Positions 48,642 through 58,056 are shown, counted from the stretch's first letter. The stretch is 64,000 bases of DNA from Clostridium tepidiprofundi DSM 19306 (GCF_001594005.1 NZ_LTBA01000008.1:1-64000), one strand, 5' to 3'. A program made the numbers and translations. The notes: generated by a model from the letters alone, not told the origin.

Positions 48642-48813
48642 TGCTTTCACCCTTTCATCTTTATTATTTATTTAAGCTAAAATAATCACCTACCTACATT
48701 ATTCCTAAAACTCTAAATAATTATGCATAATTTTACAGTTATTTTAAACGCACTACACCTATATTTTAATTATTCTCGGTTCATTTCCTTTTTACCTTCT
48801 TTTTTCTAAAAAA

Positions 48814-48841
48814 AAGTAAGAAATATTAAAATTTCTTACTT
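48814..48841 (-). terminator. Terminator of yabG
   Basis: AAGTAAGAAAT and ATTTCTTACTT form a perfect 11-bp stem; eight T residues follow on the minus strand. The yabG stop codon is inside the stem. Confidence 0.88.
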
Positions 48842-49753
48842 TATATAAAGCGATTTAGGAAATCCCTCTCTATATTTGCCCCGTGTCTGCATTCCTCCAA
48901 TGCCTTTTGTTCCCGTTATCGTATTATAAATTACATCTTTAATGGATACAACCTTATCTATATTGGTATAAGCTATTTTTTCACACACTAGTACAGGGTC
49001 AAGACAGTGAATCAAAACTCTATTAGGTGAACTTGCAAAATTAGCACCTGCATCAAGTATTGCTTCATAACATGATTGACATGCACCTGCAAAAATAACC
49101 AAATCGTCATAATCAGGTTCATATTGTCTTAATTGTATAACCGACTCTACGAAATATTTAGAATTCCTATAATTATCTATATCAATATAATTTTTTGCAT
49201 TCCTTATCATTCCATCATGTCCAGTCAATACAACTATATCCGGTCTATATTCTTTTACTAGCTCGACTATTATTTCTGGCTGCCTATTTTCTGGAACAAC
49301 CTTTCCAACCACATTAATAGATAATTCCCTATAAGTTTTTAAACATACTTCTAAATATTCTTTGTCACCATCTATATGAAGAACTTTTCCTGGTCTCCCA
49401 AAAAACATTTTTTCATCAAATTCTTGATTTACATTTTTCTTAAAATTCTTATTTTTTCTCATGATTTTGCTTTTTTTTAAAAGATCAGAATAAACCAAAT
49501 ACTCTTTTTCTCTTTGCCTTAATATTTTCTTAATACATCTAGTTGCATTTTCGTTAAAAATTTTATCCATCTTGCCCAAATAATAATTCGATACAATTTC
49601 CAAATCATCTAATGGAGCATCTGCTTCTATTCTTAGATTAACACCTTTTAGTATATAAACTTGCTCCCCACTTTCATTTTCCTTTATTCCAATTATCTTA
49701 AATGTTATATCTTCACCATACGATCTTCTAACAACAAAATCTCCAACTTTCAT
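48836..49753 (-). CDS. yabG: YabG sporulation-specific protease
   Basis: The 305-residue cysteine protease of the mother cell processes spore coat proteins. The family is recognised by the start (KVGDFVVRRSYGEDITFKI), the candidate catalytic His in VVLTGHDGM near residue 175 and the candidate Cys in FAGACQSCYEAILDAGANFASSP near residue 220. The C-terminal GIGGMQTRGKYREGFPK is also conserved. The ATG at 49753 follows GGAG by nine bases; an ATG at 49768 lacks a site. It lies upstream of veg, as in Bacillus. Confidence 0.93.
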   Translation of the reverse strand: MKVGDFVVRRSYGEDITFKIIGIKENESGEQVYILKGVNLRIEADAPLDDLEIVSNYYLGKMDKIFNENATRCIKKILRQREKEYLVYSDLLKKSKIMRKNKNFKKNVNQEFDEKMFFGRPGKVLHIDGDKEYLEVCLKTYRELSINVVGKVVPENRQPEIIVELVKEYRPDIVVLTGHDGMIRNAKNYIDIDNYRNSKYFVESVIQLRQYEPDYDDLVIFAGACQSCYEAILDAGANFASSPNRVLIHCLDPVLVCEKIAYTNIDKVVSIKDVIYNTITGTKGIGGMQTRGKYREGFPKSLYIK

Positions 49754-49844
49754 ACATATCAGCTCCATACAATACTTAGATACTATTAGTATATGATTTT
49801 AACTCTATTCTGTGAAAGTGGACAAAGGCTAATTAGAAAACCTT

Positions 49845-50046
49845 AATCAGAGAATAGTGAATAGTGAATATAGAATAGTAAAGGTTGAAATTGCTACACA
49901 ATTTCTTCAAATGAGAGTGCCAGTTGGCTAGTTTGCTAGTCGTCAATTAATGATAAAATCGCTACACGATTTTTTTAACAAGACTGCCAATTTTCCAGTG
50001 GGCTAGCTACTAGTTTTAGTTTGGAAATTACTGTGTAATTTCCCCT
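49845..50046. repeat. Heptamer-type repeat island 6, reverse orientation
   Basis: About 200 bases with GAATAGT heptamers near 49854-49880, hairpins GAAATTG-ctaca-CAATTTC (from about 49887), AAAATCG-ctaca-CGATTTT (from about 49955) and GAAATTAC-tgt-GTAATTTC (50024-50042), and GGCTAGTTTGCTAGT tracts. It is followed immediately by the structured element at 50052. No gene is seen in 49754-50261; the frame that crosses this region is made of repeats. Confidence 0.8.
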
Positions 50047-50217
50047 AAATAAGGCATTCGAAAGAAAATAACAAGTCAAAGATGCGACGTATATTTTGTG
50101 AAATACAAAGAGTTGGGTTCCTCTGATAGTAGGTTCTATCAACGGGTTCCAACGATGAAGTAGTTCGCAAAATAGGCTAGCATACTGACTAGTTATTTTT
50201 TTGAAAATGCCTAAATA
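50047..50217. mobile_element. MITE-like structured element B with 27-bp inverted ends
   Basis: The element spans 50052-50212 (161 bases). Its ends, AGGCATTCGAAAGAAAATAA and following bases against the reverse complement of the right end (AGGCATTTTCAAAAAAATAA and following), agree at about 21 of 27 positions. AAATA flanks both sides (50047-50051 and 50213-50217), as expected for a target duplication. The interior folds further: GATAG-CTATC inside GTTGG-CCAAC around 50110-50152. The interior is more GC-rich than the surroundings and feels like a conserved clostridial repeat; this is recognition without a search. Confidence 0.7.
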
Positions 50218-50250
50218 CTGCATAAATTCAATAATATTATTTATGCAGTA
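50216..50250 (-). terminator. Hairpin terminator of the first cotS gene
   Basis: TACTGCATAAAT (50216-50227) and ATTTATGCAGTA (50239-50250) form a perfect 12-bp stem just after the cotS stop. The right flank of element B overlaps its edge, so the element inserted beside or into the terminator tail. Confidence 0.65.
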
Positions 50251-50261
50251 CTTAAAAAACA

Positions 50262-51266
50262 TTATTCAATGTTATATTCTTTTTCAAAATCATGAATGAA
50301 ATTTATATATGCCTCCTGCTCATCTATCATTAAATTAATCTTCTTAATAAAAGTATTTTGTATCCAACTCGATTCATTATAATAATATCTATTACAAACT
50401 CTCCAAAAACGTTGTGGGAACAACAAGAATGCATAAAGTACTCTATATTCATTTTTATTTAATGGACTTATTTCATTATAAGCATCTATTATTAAATTGG
50501 CATATTTAATATTCCAATCTCTTCTTTTTAATACTTTTATTATATAATTAGCAATATCATATACTCTTATTTCTCTCTTACTATAATCAAAATCGACAAC
50601 ATTTACCTTCTGATTCTCTCCTATAATTATATTGTGATACGTATAATCGTGGTGACAGAAACTTTTTTCCTCTTCAGCCATTTCACATAATTTCATATAA
50701 TCCGAATTATTAAGCACTTCCATAGCTTTTTTGCCCAATTCCTTGTAAAATTCCATGTTTTGAATATATTTGTAGTCGAAATCTGTCTTCCTATTCTTCT
50801 TTTTTCTAACCATATTACGCATCTTATCAAATGACTTAACCCTCTTTTCCATAAGGTGAGGCCATCTACCTAAATCAGTCTTTAATTTACTATTCTCTGG
50901 TGGTTCATACCCCTTAGAAGCCAAATGTAACTCCGCAAGATTTCTTGATGCTATTATCAAGTCTTCATCATTATGAAAATCACATTCTCTTCCGTCAATC
51001 CATTCCGATAACGTATAAATATCTTCATTAACGAGAGCATATGGTTGTCCTTCAGTGTTTAAATAGTATCTATCAACATTGGTATATCCATTTTTAATTA
51101 AATGCTCTTTTGCACCATATATAAATAATAATTTTTGAATACCATAATTAATTTTTTTTAGACATCTCTTACCATCATTTGTATTTAAAAGGTATATTCC
51201 CCTATTAGGAACCATACTTTCAATTACTATATCAAACTGTCTCTCTATTTCAAGTTCTCGCATCAT
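50262..51266 (-). CDS. CotS-family spore coat protein (kinase-like fold), module 1
   Basis: The 334-residue protein has the aminoglycoside-kinase-like fold of CotS/CotI spore coat proteins. The catalytic-loop motif is FCHHDYTYHNIII near residue 205, with the DFG-like VVDFDYSKREIRVYDIANYI following. The N-lobe lysine region is GKRCLKKINYG. It is probably made in the mother cell and placed in the coat. GGGAGGTAGACAAAA precedes the ATG. It diverges from a glycosyltransferase gene (193-base gap). An active kinase is possible because the His-Asp and Asp motifs remain. Confidence 0.88.
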   Translation of the reverse strand: MMRELEIERQFDIVIESMVPNRGIYLLNTNDGKRCLKKINYGIQKLLFIYGAKEHLIKNGYTNVDRYYLNTEGQPYALVNEDIYTLSEWIDGRECDFHNDEDLIIASRNLAELHLASKGYEPPENSKLKTDLGRWPHLMEKRVKSFDKMRNMVRKKKNRKTDFDYKYIQNMEFYKELGKKAMEVLNNSDYMKLCEMAEEEKSFCHHDYTYHNIIIGENQKVNVVDFDYSKREIRVYDIANYIIKVLKRRDWNIKYANLIIDAYNEISPLNKNEYRVLYAFLLFPQRFWRVCNRYYYNESSWIQNTFIKKINLMIDEQEAYINFIHDFEKEYNIE

Positions 51267-51459
51267 TTTTGTCTACCTCCCTTATATTTTTTACGAATAT
51301 TTAGTGCTATTTTCTAAATTATTAGCACTATTAATTTCTCCCCTTTACATTTATATGTGATTATTTTTTCAATTAGAAGAAGAATTTCAACATATTGTAC
51401 TAACACATTTAACATATTGTTAATATAATAAATTATATTCATCATTAAGGAGTTTTATT

Positions 51460-52584
51460 ATGAAAATTGGAATTGATTCTAGAGCAGCAGCGTGGTATAG
51501 GGGAACTGGAATTGGAACTTACTCATATCAATTGATAAAATCCCTCAACGAAATAGATTGTATTAATAATTATGTACTTTATTTACCCAAAACTTGCAAT
51601 TCTAATGTTTCATTTAAAAATAATTTTCGAATTAAACATATTGAATATAAAAGAAATAATAATTTTTGGATAGACGTGAATAATACAATAAATATTTTAA
51701 ATGATTCTCTCGATATTTTCCATGTACCTCAAAATGGAATAGGTTTATGTTATAATAAAAACTGTCGTTATGTGATAACACTTCACGATATCATTCCCGC
51801 AAAAATGCCTGAAACCGTCAGTGATACTTACTTAGAAATATTTAAAAAAGAAATGTCAAAAATAATTCCTCTTTGTGATGGTATAATTACTGTTTCAAAT
51901 TATTCAAAAGAAGATATTTCAAAAGAGTTCAACTTTCCAAAAGAAAAAATATTTGTAACGTATCTTGCTAGCGAAGAAATATATAAACCTCTTAACATTG
52001 CACTAAGTAAAAAAATAATAAAAAAATATCATGGTATTTCTGAAGATTATATTTTATATATTGGTGGCTTTAGTCCTAGAAAAAATATACTTGGACTATT
52101 AGACGCTTTCAATATTTTGAAACATAAATACAAATCACAAATCAAACTTATAATCGCAGGGAAAAAAGGGAAATCTTATTATATTTATAAAAAAAGAGTC
52201 GAAAAATTGCATTTGGAGAATGATGTTATTTTTACTGGATTCATTCCTATGAAACACATTCCATATCTTTACAATGCATCGAAATTATTTGTATATCCAT
52301 CATTTTATGAAGGTTTTGGACTTCCTCCTTTAGAAGCTATGGCCTGTGGTATTCCAGTAATAGCTTCTAATACAACATCAATACCAGAAATATTAAAAGA
52401 TTCTGCTCTCTATATAGATCCATACAATATTGATGACATGTATAAAAAAATTTATAGAGCACTTGTCGATAATAAATTAAGAAGTGAATTAATTAAAAAA
52501 GGATTTAAAAGAGTTTCTGAATTGAGTTGGAAAAAAACAGCTGTTGAAACTTTAAATGCATACAAAAAAATTGTTCAACAATAG
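51460..52584 (+). CDS. Glycosyltransferase family 4 protein, CotSA-like, module 1
   Basis: The 374-residue retaining glycosyltransferase has the GT-B fold. The N-terminal Rossmann part shows [15 protein letters not shown] and [12 protein letters not shown]; the C-terminal part shows [19 protein letters not shown] near residue 205 and the donor-site motif [22 protein letters not shown] near residue 290, with the E-x7-E pattern. It diverges from a cotS gene; Bacillus cotS is also next to a GT4 gene, cotSA. AAGGAG lies eight bases before the ATG. It probably adds sugars to spore-surface proteins or polymers; donor and acceptor are unknown. Confidence 0.88.
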   Translation: MKIGIDSRAAAWYRGTGIGTYSYQLIKSLNEIDCINNYVLYLPKTCNSNVSFKNNFRIKHIEYKRNNNFWIDVNNTINILNDSLDIFHVPQNGIGLCYNKNCRYVITLHDIIPAKMPETVSDTYLEIFKKEMSKIIPLCDGIITVSNYSKEDISKEFNFPKEKIFVTYLASEEIYKPLNIALSKKIIKKYHGISEDYILYIGGFSPRKNILGLLDAFNILKHKYKSQIKLIIAGKKGKSYYIYKKRVEKLHLENDVIFTGFIPMKHIPYLYNASKLFVYPSFYEGFGLPPLEAMACGIPVIASNTTSIPEILKDSALYIDPYNIDDMYKKIYRALVDNKLRSELIKKGFKRVSELSWKKTAVETLNAYKKIVQQ

Positions 52585-52588
52585 TCAT

Positions 52589-52610
52589 AGGGCATCCTAA
52601 AGGATGCCCT
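52589..52610. terminator. Bidirectional hairpin between glycosyltransferase 1 and the NifX-like gene
   Basis: AGGGCATCCT and AGGATGCCCT form a perfect 10-bp stem with a two-base gap in the convergent space. T-runs are weak on both sides. Confidence 0.65.
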
Positions 52611-52626
52611 GTATTCAACAACATTA

Positions 52627-53019
52627 TTATTTTCTTAAAACTATATGTTTTCTTTCTTCCCCTTTGTTCCATTCATCAATTATCAAATCTAAATTATGAA
52701 TAAGCTTAGTTAGTCCTTCTTCAATCATGTCTGTATTAACAACCACTGGAACAAATTTCTTCTTCATTCTATTAATATTAGCACCGAATTGTTTAGATAA
52801 TAATATTTTGACATCTTCCTTTTTTAAAAATCCTGAAATACCTTTTGCTTTTTTAGGGTCTGCATGTACTTTCTCTTCTTCAGAAGTATTTTCAACCTTT
52901 TTTACATATTCAAAACCTTCTTCTGATATTTTATAGATATTATAGTAATTTGCATCACCAAAATGCCTATCAACAAAATTTTTACCATCGTCTGTTGCAC
53001 AAGCTACTAATAATTCCAT
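52627..53019 (-). CDS. NifX/NifB-type dinitrogenase cofactor family protein
   Basis: The 130-residue protein matches the small family that binds iron-molybdenum-type clusters (NifX/NafY; PF02579). ACATDDGKNFVDRHFGDANYYNIYKI at the start and the later LLSKQFGANINRMKKKFVPVVVNT are typical. No nif genes are near, and such proteins are common in non-fixing Clostridia with unclear roles. The ATG at 53019 gives the normal start and has GGAG ten bases upstream. It is convergent with glycosyltransferase 1 and separate from the cotS operon. Confidence 0.82.
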   Translation of the reverse strand: MELLVACATDDGKNFVDRHFGDANYYNIYKISEEGFEYVKKVENTSEEEKVHADPKKAKGISGFLKKEDVKILLSKQFGANINRMKKKFVPVVVNTDMIEEGLTKLIHNLDLIIDEWNKGEERKHIVLRK

Positions 53020-53125
53020 TTTTCTTACGCTCCTTCTCAATTAATATTCTTTATCAATTATGATATCATTTATTAATTATATTGTAAATGCACTCAAATA
53101 TTAATCTATTATTAATCTATTCTGC

Positions 53126-54139
53126 TTAAGCCAAATTATTTAAAAATTCTTCTCTATCCTGTTTATAATCTACTTTTTTAATTAATCGCCTTATAAAAAT
53201 ATCTTCTGACCAATTTTTTCTAGTATCATAATAGTTTACACATATGCTATAAAAATCCTCAGGAAAATATAACATTCCATATAATACTTCCATTTCTCTA
53301 TTATCTAAATTATCAAAGTTATTGTAATTAGCAATAATCTGATTTGTTTTTTCCATATCATAAGCAAAATTTTTAATAACCTTGTTTATAAAATTGCACA
53401 AATCATGAACCCTTAAATCCAATACTGAATAATCAAAATCTATAAAATACGCCTCTTCATCTTTTATTAATATATTGTGATGAGCCAAGTCGTGATGGCA
53501 TAATACAATTTTATCCTCCTCACTACACAATTCATGATACTTAGAGTGTTCCAATATTCTTAAGCTCTCATTCATCTGTTTAATATAATAATCAACATTT
53601 TCTAAGAATATTTCATCAAATTTACTAGTGTTATCATACAGTAGAACCATTTCCTTAAAAAACATAATTTTATGCAATTTGCGTTCAAAGTTATCTATAA
53701 TTTTATGCAAATTGTACCTACTTTTAATATTATATTCAAACCCAGAAGAAGCCTTATGCATATTACCTAATGCCCTTGATGTAATTGCTATATCGACTGG
53801 ATTACTATACTCACATTCTCTCCCTTCTAAAAGATCCATAATGCAATATATTTCTCCATTCCATATAGTATATATATATCCTTCTGTTGTCTTTATGAAA
53901 TTTATAACCCTATCAAAACCATTATTCTTTAAATATTCCATAGCTGTATAAATAAATCTTAAGTCATCTATAGAATAATCTATTTTCTTTAAGATTTTAT
54001 CACCTTTATCTGTTCTAAGTATAAAAACTTTTCTTACAGGAACTACATCATAGACATATAAGTTAAATCTTTTAAATAATTCTATATCCAAATCATACAA
54101 ATTCAAATATTCTCTACACTTATATTTTGAACTGTTCAT
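53126..54139 (-). CDS. CotS-family spore coat protein, last gene of the cotS operon
   Basis: The 337-residue kinase-fold coat protein has the catalytic loop VLCHHDLAHHNILI near residue 214 and FIDFDYSVLDLRVHDLCNF near residue 232, both intact. RTDKGDKILKKIDYS carries the N-lobe lysine. It ends an operon of four genes (55097-56113, 54909-55100, 54153-54905 and this one), with 13 bases to its upstream neighbour. The ATG follows GAGGTGATGGA. A short Leu-Ala tail closes the protein. Confidence 0.88.
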   Translation of the reverse strand: MNSSKYKCREYLNLYDLDIELFKRFNLYVYDVVPVRKVFILRTDKGDKILKKIDYSIDDLRFIYTAMEYLKNNGFDRVINFIKTTEGYIYTIWNGEIYCIMDLLEGRECEYSNPVDIAITSRALGNMHKASSGFEYNIKSRYNLHKIIDNFERKLHKIMFFKEMVLLYDNTSKFDEIFLENVDYYIKQMNESLRILEHSKYHELCSEEDKIVLCHHDLAHHNILIKDEEAYFIDFDYSVLDLRVHDLCNFINKVIKNFAYDMEKTNQIIANYNNFDNLDNREMEVLYGMLYFPEDFYSICVNYYDTRKNWSEDIFIRRLIKKVDYKQDREEFLNNLA

Positions 54140-54152
54140 TCCATCACCTCAC

Positions 54153-54905
54153 CTATATTAAGCTTATATCAATTTCTCTATTAATCGCTTTTTCAAGTCT
54201 TTTAGTATATTTGCTTATTGTCCATTCCTTTTTATTTTCTCTATACCTAGCACAACATTTCATAAATTCAGAAGGATATGAGAGTAATGCAAAAATTATA
54301 TTTTCACTGCTACTATCCAGCCCTTCCAATTCACAAAATACATGAATAACTTTTTCCCAATCAAAATTATATTTTTTTATCAATTTCTTTAATAAAAAAT
54401 AGCAATCCATTTCAATAAAATTATAGCTACAGCTCTTATAACTTCTTATTTCAATTTCACCACTTACTTGCCCAATTCTCAAATTATTGATACCTCCATC
54501 AACAATACATATCTCATTTCTTTTCATACTTCTTCTCAATATATCATAATAGTTAGATTTATATATTATATCGATACATCTTTCTGCCTTTTTTAAAAAC
54601 TTTTCACCATGGCAACTTAATTTATTTTCAAAACTATTCTGAGGTTTTCCCTTTATTCTTTTTAAATCTCTTTTAAGCCTTTTTATATCAATCTTAAAAT
54701 TTTCAACAACCTTACCAGTATTATTTTCCAAATTATCTATTATTAATCCATCAAAATTCATAGTTCTTTTATGAAACTCTCTCAATATATTTAGTTGTTT
54801 TATTATAATTTCCTGACTTATATTCTCCGAATCCATATACTCATCAGTTATTATTATATTTTTTGAATAAAGAAAATCCTTAAATGAAACAAAATAACTG
54901 TACAT
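54153..54905 (-). CDS. Degenerate CotS-like protein without kinase catalytic residues
   Basis: The 250-residue protein is shorter than its neighbours. Its C-terminal half follows the CotS pattern (CYFLLKKLIKKYNFDWEKV, then LLSYPSEFMKCCARYRENKKEWT), matching VLYGMLYFPEDFYSICVNYY of the next gene. The N-lobe is cut short, and the His-x-Asp and Asp-Phe-Asp motifs are replaced (IVDGGINNLRIG, then IRSYKSCS). It is therefore a non-catalytic paralogue, kept in frame and with a good ribosome site (GAGGTAGCTT). It could be a partner or scaffold for the active-looking copies. Confidence 0.7.
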   Translation of the reverse strand: MYSYFVSFKDFLYSKNIIITDEYMDSENISQEIIIKQLNILREFHKRTMNFDGLIIDNLENNTGKVVENFKIDIKRLKRDLKRIKGKPQNSFENKLSCHGEKFLKKAERCIDIIYKSNYYDILRRSMKRNEICIVDGGINNLRIGQVSGEIEIRSYKSCSYNFIEMDCYFLLKKLIKKYNFDWEKVIHVFCELEGLDSSSENIIFALLSYPSEFMKCCARYRENKKEWTISKYTKRLEKAINREIDISLI

Positions 54906-54908
54906 AAG

Positions 54909-55100
54909 CTACCTCTTCTTTTTACTTATCTTTTTTAATAATTCTCGTTCTTCTTTTTTTAGCTTTTTTAATTTCTTCTCTCTTTTCTTAATTTTTTTTA
55001 ATTTTTCTATATTCTCTTCCATTTCCTTTAATTCTCTGTCATAGTCTTCAACTTCTATTTCTTTTAATTCTTTTTCTATTTCTTGTAATTTTTTACTCAA
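54909..55100 (-). CDS. Small lysine-rich coiled-coil protein in the cotS operon
   Basis: The 63-residue protein consists only of Glu/Lys/Leu heptads and ends in KKISKKKR. The TTG at 55100 overlaps the stop of the upstream cotS gene by four bases, and AGGAGG lies inside that gene just before it, so translation is coupled. It could be a small coat protein that links its neighbours. No family is recognised. Confidence 0.65.
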   Translation of the reverse strand: MSKKLQEIEKELKEIEVEDYDRELKEMEENIEKLKKIKKREKKLKKLKKEERELLKKISKKKR

Positions 55101-56113
55101 AACAAATCCCTCCTAAAATTGATTTTTCTGATTTCATTAACAAACTCCTGTCTTTCATCAGCATCATCAATTATTCTCTTAAGTTTTTTAATAAAGAATT
55201 CTTCTCCCCAAGGCTGTTTTTCCCAATAATACTGAATTCCAATTTGCCAATATGCTTGGGGAAATTCTATAAAAGCAGCAATAATAGGAATATCCGATTG
55301 GTTTATACTATTAACAGAATTATAATTATTCAATATTTCTAAAGCATTATCGATAGACCATTTTCCATTCTTCATTTTGCGTATTATAAGACTTGCTAAA
55401 TCATGAAGATGTGTATCGAGCATACAATAATCAAAATCAATAATATTAATGCTGCCATTACTTTCTATTAATATATTATGATTTGCATAGTCATGGTGAC
55501 AAAAACCTTTTCTTTTCATTTCATTTTTCATTTTTATATAATAATCAGTTTCTAAAATATGTTGTATAGCTCTATTGCATCTTTTTATTTCATCATCCAT
55601 AACTTTTATATATAAATCGTCAAATTCACTTTTAATAGTTTTTTCATTGATTCTTCTTTTAAAATCAAGTATTTCATTGTATCTAGTTCTAAATGTAGTA
55701 ATCCATTTTAGCCACCCTACACGTGGTTTCATATATGATGTTACATTAAATCCCTCACTCATTTTGTGAAGTTCAGCCAATTTCGTTGTCGCTGCAAATA
55801 AATCTAAAGGATTATCAAAATTGCACTTTCTCGCATTAACCCATTCTGTTAAATAAGCATTTTTATCATTAAACCTTGTATATTCATCCCCTTTTATGTT
55901 CTTTATGAATTTAGGTATATTCTTAAAACCTTTATTCTGAAGATGTTTCATAGCACTATAAATAAACAAAAAATGCCCATATTCATATTTTATTATTTTA
56001 AAACAAAATAATTTTTTATCTGCTTCAACTCTATATACATTCTTTATTTTTTCAATATTATATACTGTAATAGAATAATTATCTTCAATGAATTTTTTAA
56101 CCAAATTATCCAC
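55097..56113 (-). CDS. CotS-family spore coat protein, module 2
   Basis: The 338-residue kinase-fold coat protein has FCHHDYANHNILI near residue 205 and IIDFDYCMLDTHLHDLASLI near residue 223, both intact. The GTG at 56113 is preferred because GGAG lies six bases upstream and the protein then starts where its paralogues do; the open frame extends 23 codons further without a ribosome site. It is the first gene of the cotS operon and diverges from the second glycosyltransferase. Confidence 0.86.
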   Translation of the reverse strand: MDNLVKKFIEDNYSITVYNIEKIKNVYRVEADKKLFCFKIIKYEYGHFLFIYSAMKHLQNKGFKNIPKFIKNIKGDEYTRFNDKNAYLTEWVNARKCNFDNPLDLFAATTKLAELHKMSEGFNVTSYMKPRVGWLKWITTFRTRYNEILDFKRRINEKTIKSEFDDLYIKVMDDEIKRCNRAIQHILETDYYIKMKNEMKRKGFCHHDYANHNILIESNGSINIIDFDYCMLDTHLHDLASLIIRKMKNGKWSIDNALEILNNYNSVNSINQSDIPIIAAFIEFPQAYWQIGIQYYWEKQPWGEEFFIKKLKRIIDDADERQEFVNEIRKINFRRDLF

Positions 56114-56253
56114 AACATACTCCAATGTATTACTATACTGTAATATATGAAATAAAAATTTAATTCGTTCTTTACATATCACATTTTCTAATTTCCCGTA
56201 ATATATTAATATATGAATTGCTTTTATTCATCATTATTATAGGAGTGAAGTTA

Positions 56254-57381
56254 ATGAAAATTGCAATTGATGGCAGAGGAATCAATTGGTATCATGGTAC
56301 AGGAATAGGCACATATACTGAAAATCTCTTGAAAAATTTAATTAATATAGATAATAAAAATTATTATCATATTTACTGGTCAGGTAAGAATTATGACGAA
56401 TACGTAAAAAAAAATACTAAAATAATAATGACATCAAAAAAGGAACATAGATATTTTCAATTAAGTTATTTCCCTGAAAATTTATCATGTGAAAATATAG
56501 ATATATATCATGTTCCCCAAAACGGAATAGGACTTCTCCCTTCTATATCATGTAAAAAAATTGTAACAATACATGATTTAATACCCTATATTATGCCCGA
56601 AACAGTAGGCAAAAGTTATCTTTTAAAATTCTTAAAAGAAATGCCCTCCATTATAGTAAATTCTGACGCAATATTAACCGTTTCTGAATACTCAAAAAAG
56701 GATATTTTAAAATTCTTTCCAGTAGATGAAAATAAAATATTTGTAACTCCATTAGCTGCAAATAGCAATTTCAAACCACTTGATAAAGAAAAATGTAAAT
56801 ATTATATTAAACAAAAATATGATATTGATGATCCTTTCATATTATACTTAGGTGGATTTAGCGATAGAAAAAATGTAGGATTTTTGATAAATGCTTTTTC
56901 TAAAGTGTACAAAGATTTAGATAAAGAATATAAGTTGATAATTTTAGGTTCATATAAGGATAACAGTCGTAAGCTAATTAAATTGGTAGACAAACTGTGT
57001 ATGTCAAAAAATATAGTTTTTACTGGATTTATAGAAGATAATGAACTTCCTATTTTTTATAATGCATCAGAAACATTTGTATATCCTTCACTATACGAGG
57101 GATTCGGACTTCCTCCTCTTGAAGCAATGAGTTGTGGTACTCCTGTTATAGCCTCCAATATCACTTCAATACCTGAAGTAGTTGGAAATGCTGGCATACT
57201 TATTAATCCATACGATATATCAAGCCTAATAACAGCATTAGGAAACTTATTGAATGATGAAACTTTAAGAAATGAATTGAGTAAAAAAGGATATGAAAGG
57301 TCTAAAAATTTTTCTTGGAGAAAAACCTCTATGAAGACACTAAAAATTTATACAAAAATTTGCACACAAACCCAAGCATAA
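56254..57381 (+). CDS. Glycosyltransferase family 4 protein, CotSA-like, module 2
   Basis: The 375-residue GT-B enzyme is a clear paralogue of the one at 51460: [49 protein letters not shown] and [21 protein letters not shown] occur at matching positions. The ATG at 56254 follows AGGAGTGAAGTTA; an upstream in-frame ATG at 56218 would add 12 hydrophobic residues and has no site. Divergence from a cotS gene is repeated. A terminator hairpin follows at 57466. Confidence 0.88.
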   Translation: MKIAIDGRGINWYHGTGIGTYTENLLKNLINIDNKNYYHIYWSGKNYDEYVKKNTKIIMTSKKEHRYFQLSYFPENLSCENIDIYHVPQNGIGLLPSISCKKIVTIHDLIPYIMPETVGKSYLLKFLKEMPSIIVNSDAILTVSEYSKKDILKFFPVDENKIFVTPLAANSNFKPLDKEKCKYYIKQKYDIDDPFILYLGGFSDRKNVGFLINAFSKVYKDLDKEYKLIILGSYKDNSRKLIKLVDKLCMSKNIVFTGFIEDNELPIFYNASETFVYPSLYEGFGLPPLEAMSCGTPVIASNITSIPEVVGNAGILINPYDISSLITALGNLLNDETLRNELSKKGYERSKNFSWRKTSMKTLKIYTKICTQTQA

Positions 57382-57384
57382 TTA

Positions 57385-57455
57385 GCGAACTCGTTTTGCT
57401 AAAGCAAAACATCGAGGCTTCAATCTCCCACTTATAGAAGTGGGAGTCTTGTAAA
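57385..57455 (+). repeat. Dispersed repeat family X, short copy
   Basis: GAACTCGTTTTGCTAAAGC, AAAACATCGAGGCTTC and the hairpin CTCCCACTT-atag-AAGTGGGAG (57425-57446), then GTCTTGTAAAATCGAT. The first and last blocks match 32309-32415. The end hairpin resembles the IS200/IS605-type hairpin at the left window edge. Confidence 0.6.
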
Positions 57456-57465
57456 ATCGATAAAC

Positions 57466-57502
57466 AAGCTTCCATATACAACTCATATAGAAATGGAAGC
57501 TT
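57466..57502. terminator. Terminator between glycosyltransferase 2 and the GNAT gene
   Basis: AAGCTTCCAT (57466-57475) pairs with ATGGAAGCTT (57493-57502) in the convergent space, with a short T-rich tail on the plus strand. Confidence 0.6.
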
Positions 57503-57563
57503 ATTTAACATAAACATATTATATATAAAGTTATTTCCCAATAACCATTTTTTAATATATTTC

Positions 57564-58040
57564 TTATTTCTGTTCTAACTTTAAAGTTTTAACATAGAAT
57601 CCATATCTCTCATAGAATGATATAACCTGCTCATTTCCAGCTGCAACAATAATATGCTTTGTTGCAACATTATTTTCATCCATCCAATCAAGTGTTCTTT
57701 TCATTAGCATATCCCCTATGCCATATTTTCTATAATTATTTTCAACAAAAATAGATTCTATTTCTCCATACATGTTTTCATCAACTGTACTTTTAACAAT
57801 TGAACTTATACAATAACCTATGTAAATATCATTTTCATTATCTTTTGCCAGTATAACTTTGATTTTTCCTCTTAATGCCTTTTCTTCTAAAAGTCCTCTT
57901 CTAAAATCAAAAGTAAATTTTTTGAACCTATCGGAAAAATGAATTGAATTCTCAATATGATGTTTATTCAGTTTTTCCCACAATGGTTTAACATAGTCCA
58001 ATAATTCAATTCCACCATAAACAAGCTCTATATTACCCAT
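57564..58040 (-). CDS. GNAT-family N-acetyltransferase
   Basis: The 158-residue protein has the GNAT fold: a beta-strand pair around IGYCISSIV, the acetyl-CoA loop VENNYRKYGIGDMLMKRTLDWM near residue 105 (R-x-x-G-I/V-G) and the late ISFYERYGFYV. The substrate is unknown. The ATG follows GGGGGAAAAAT. It is 16 bases downstream of queH and is likely co-transcribed with it. Confidence 0.88.
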   Translation of the reverse strand: MGNIELVYGGIELLDYVKPLWEKLNKHHIENSIHFSDRFKKFTFDFRRGLLEEKALRGKIKVILAKDNENDIYIGYCISSIVKSTVDENMYGEIESIFVENNYRKYGIGDMLMKRTLDWMDENNVATKHIIVAAGNEQVISFYERYGFYVKTLKLEQK

Positions 58041-58056
58041 ATTTTTCCCCCTAAAT

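Noticed and set aside
49975-50262. Minus-strand open frame of 95 codons
   Set aside because: It runs through element B and repeat island 6, has no ribosome site and no coding-like composition. It is an artefact of the repeat.
52627-53019. Evidence for nitrogen fixation
   Set aside because: The NifX-like family is widespread in non-fixing anaerobes, and no nif structural or cofactor genes are in the window.
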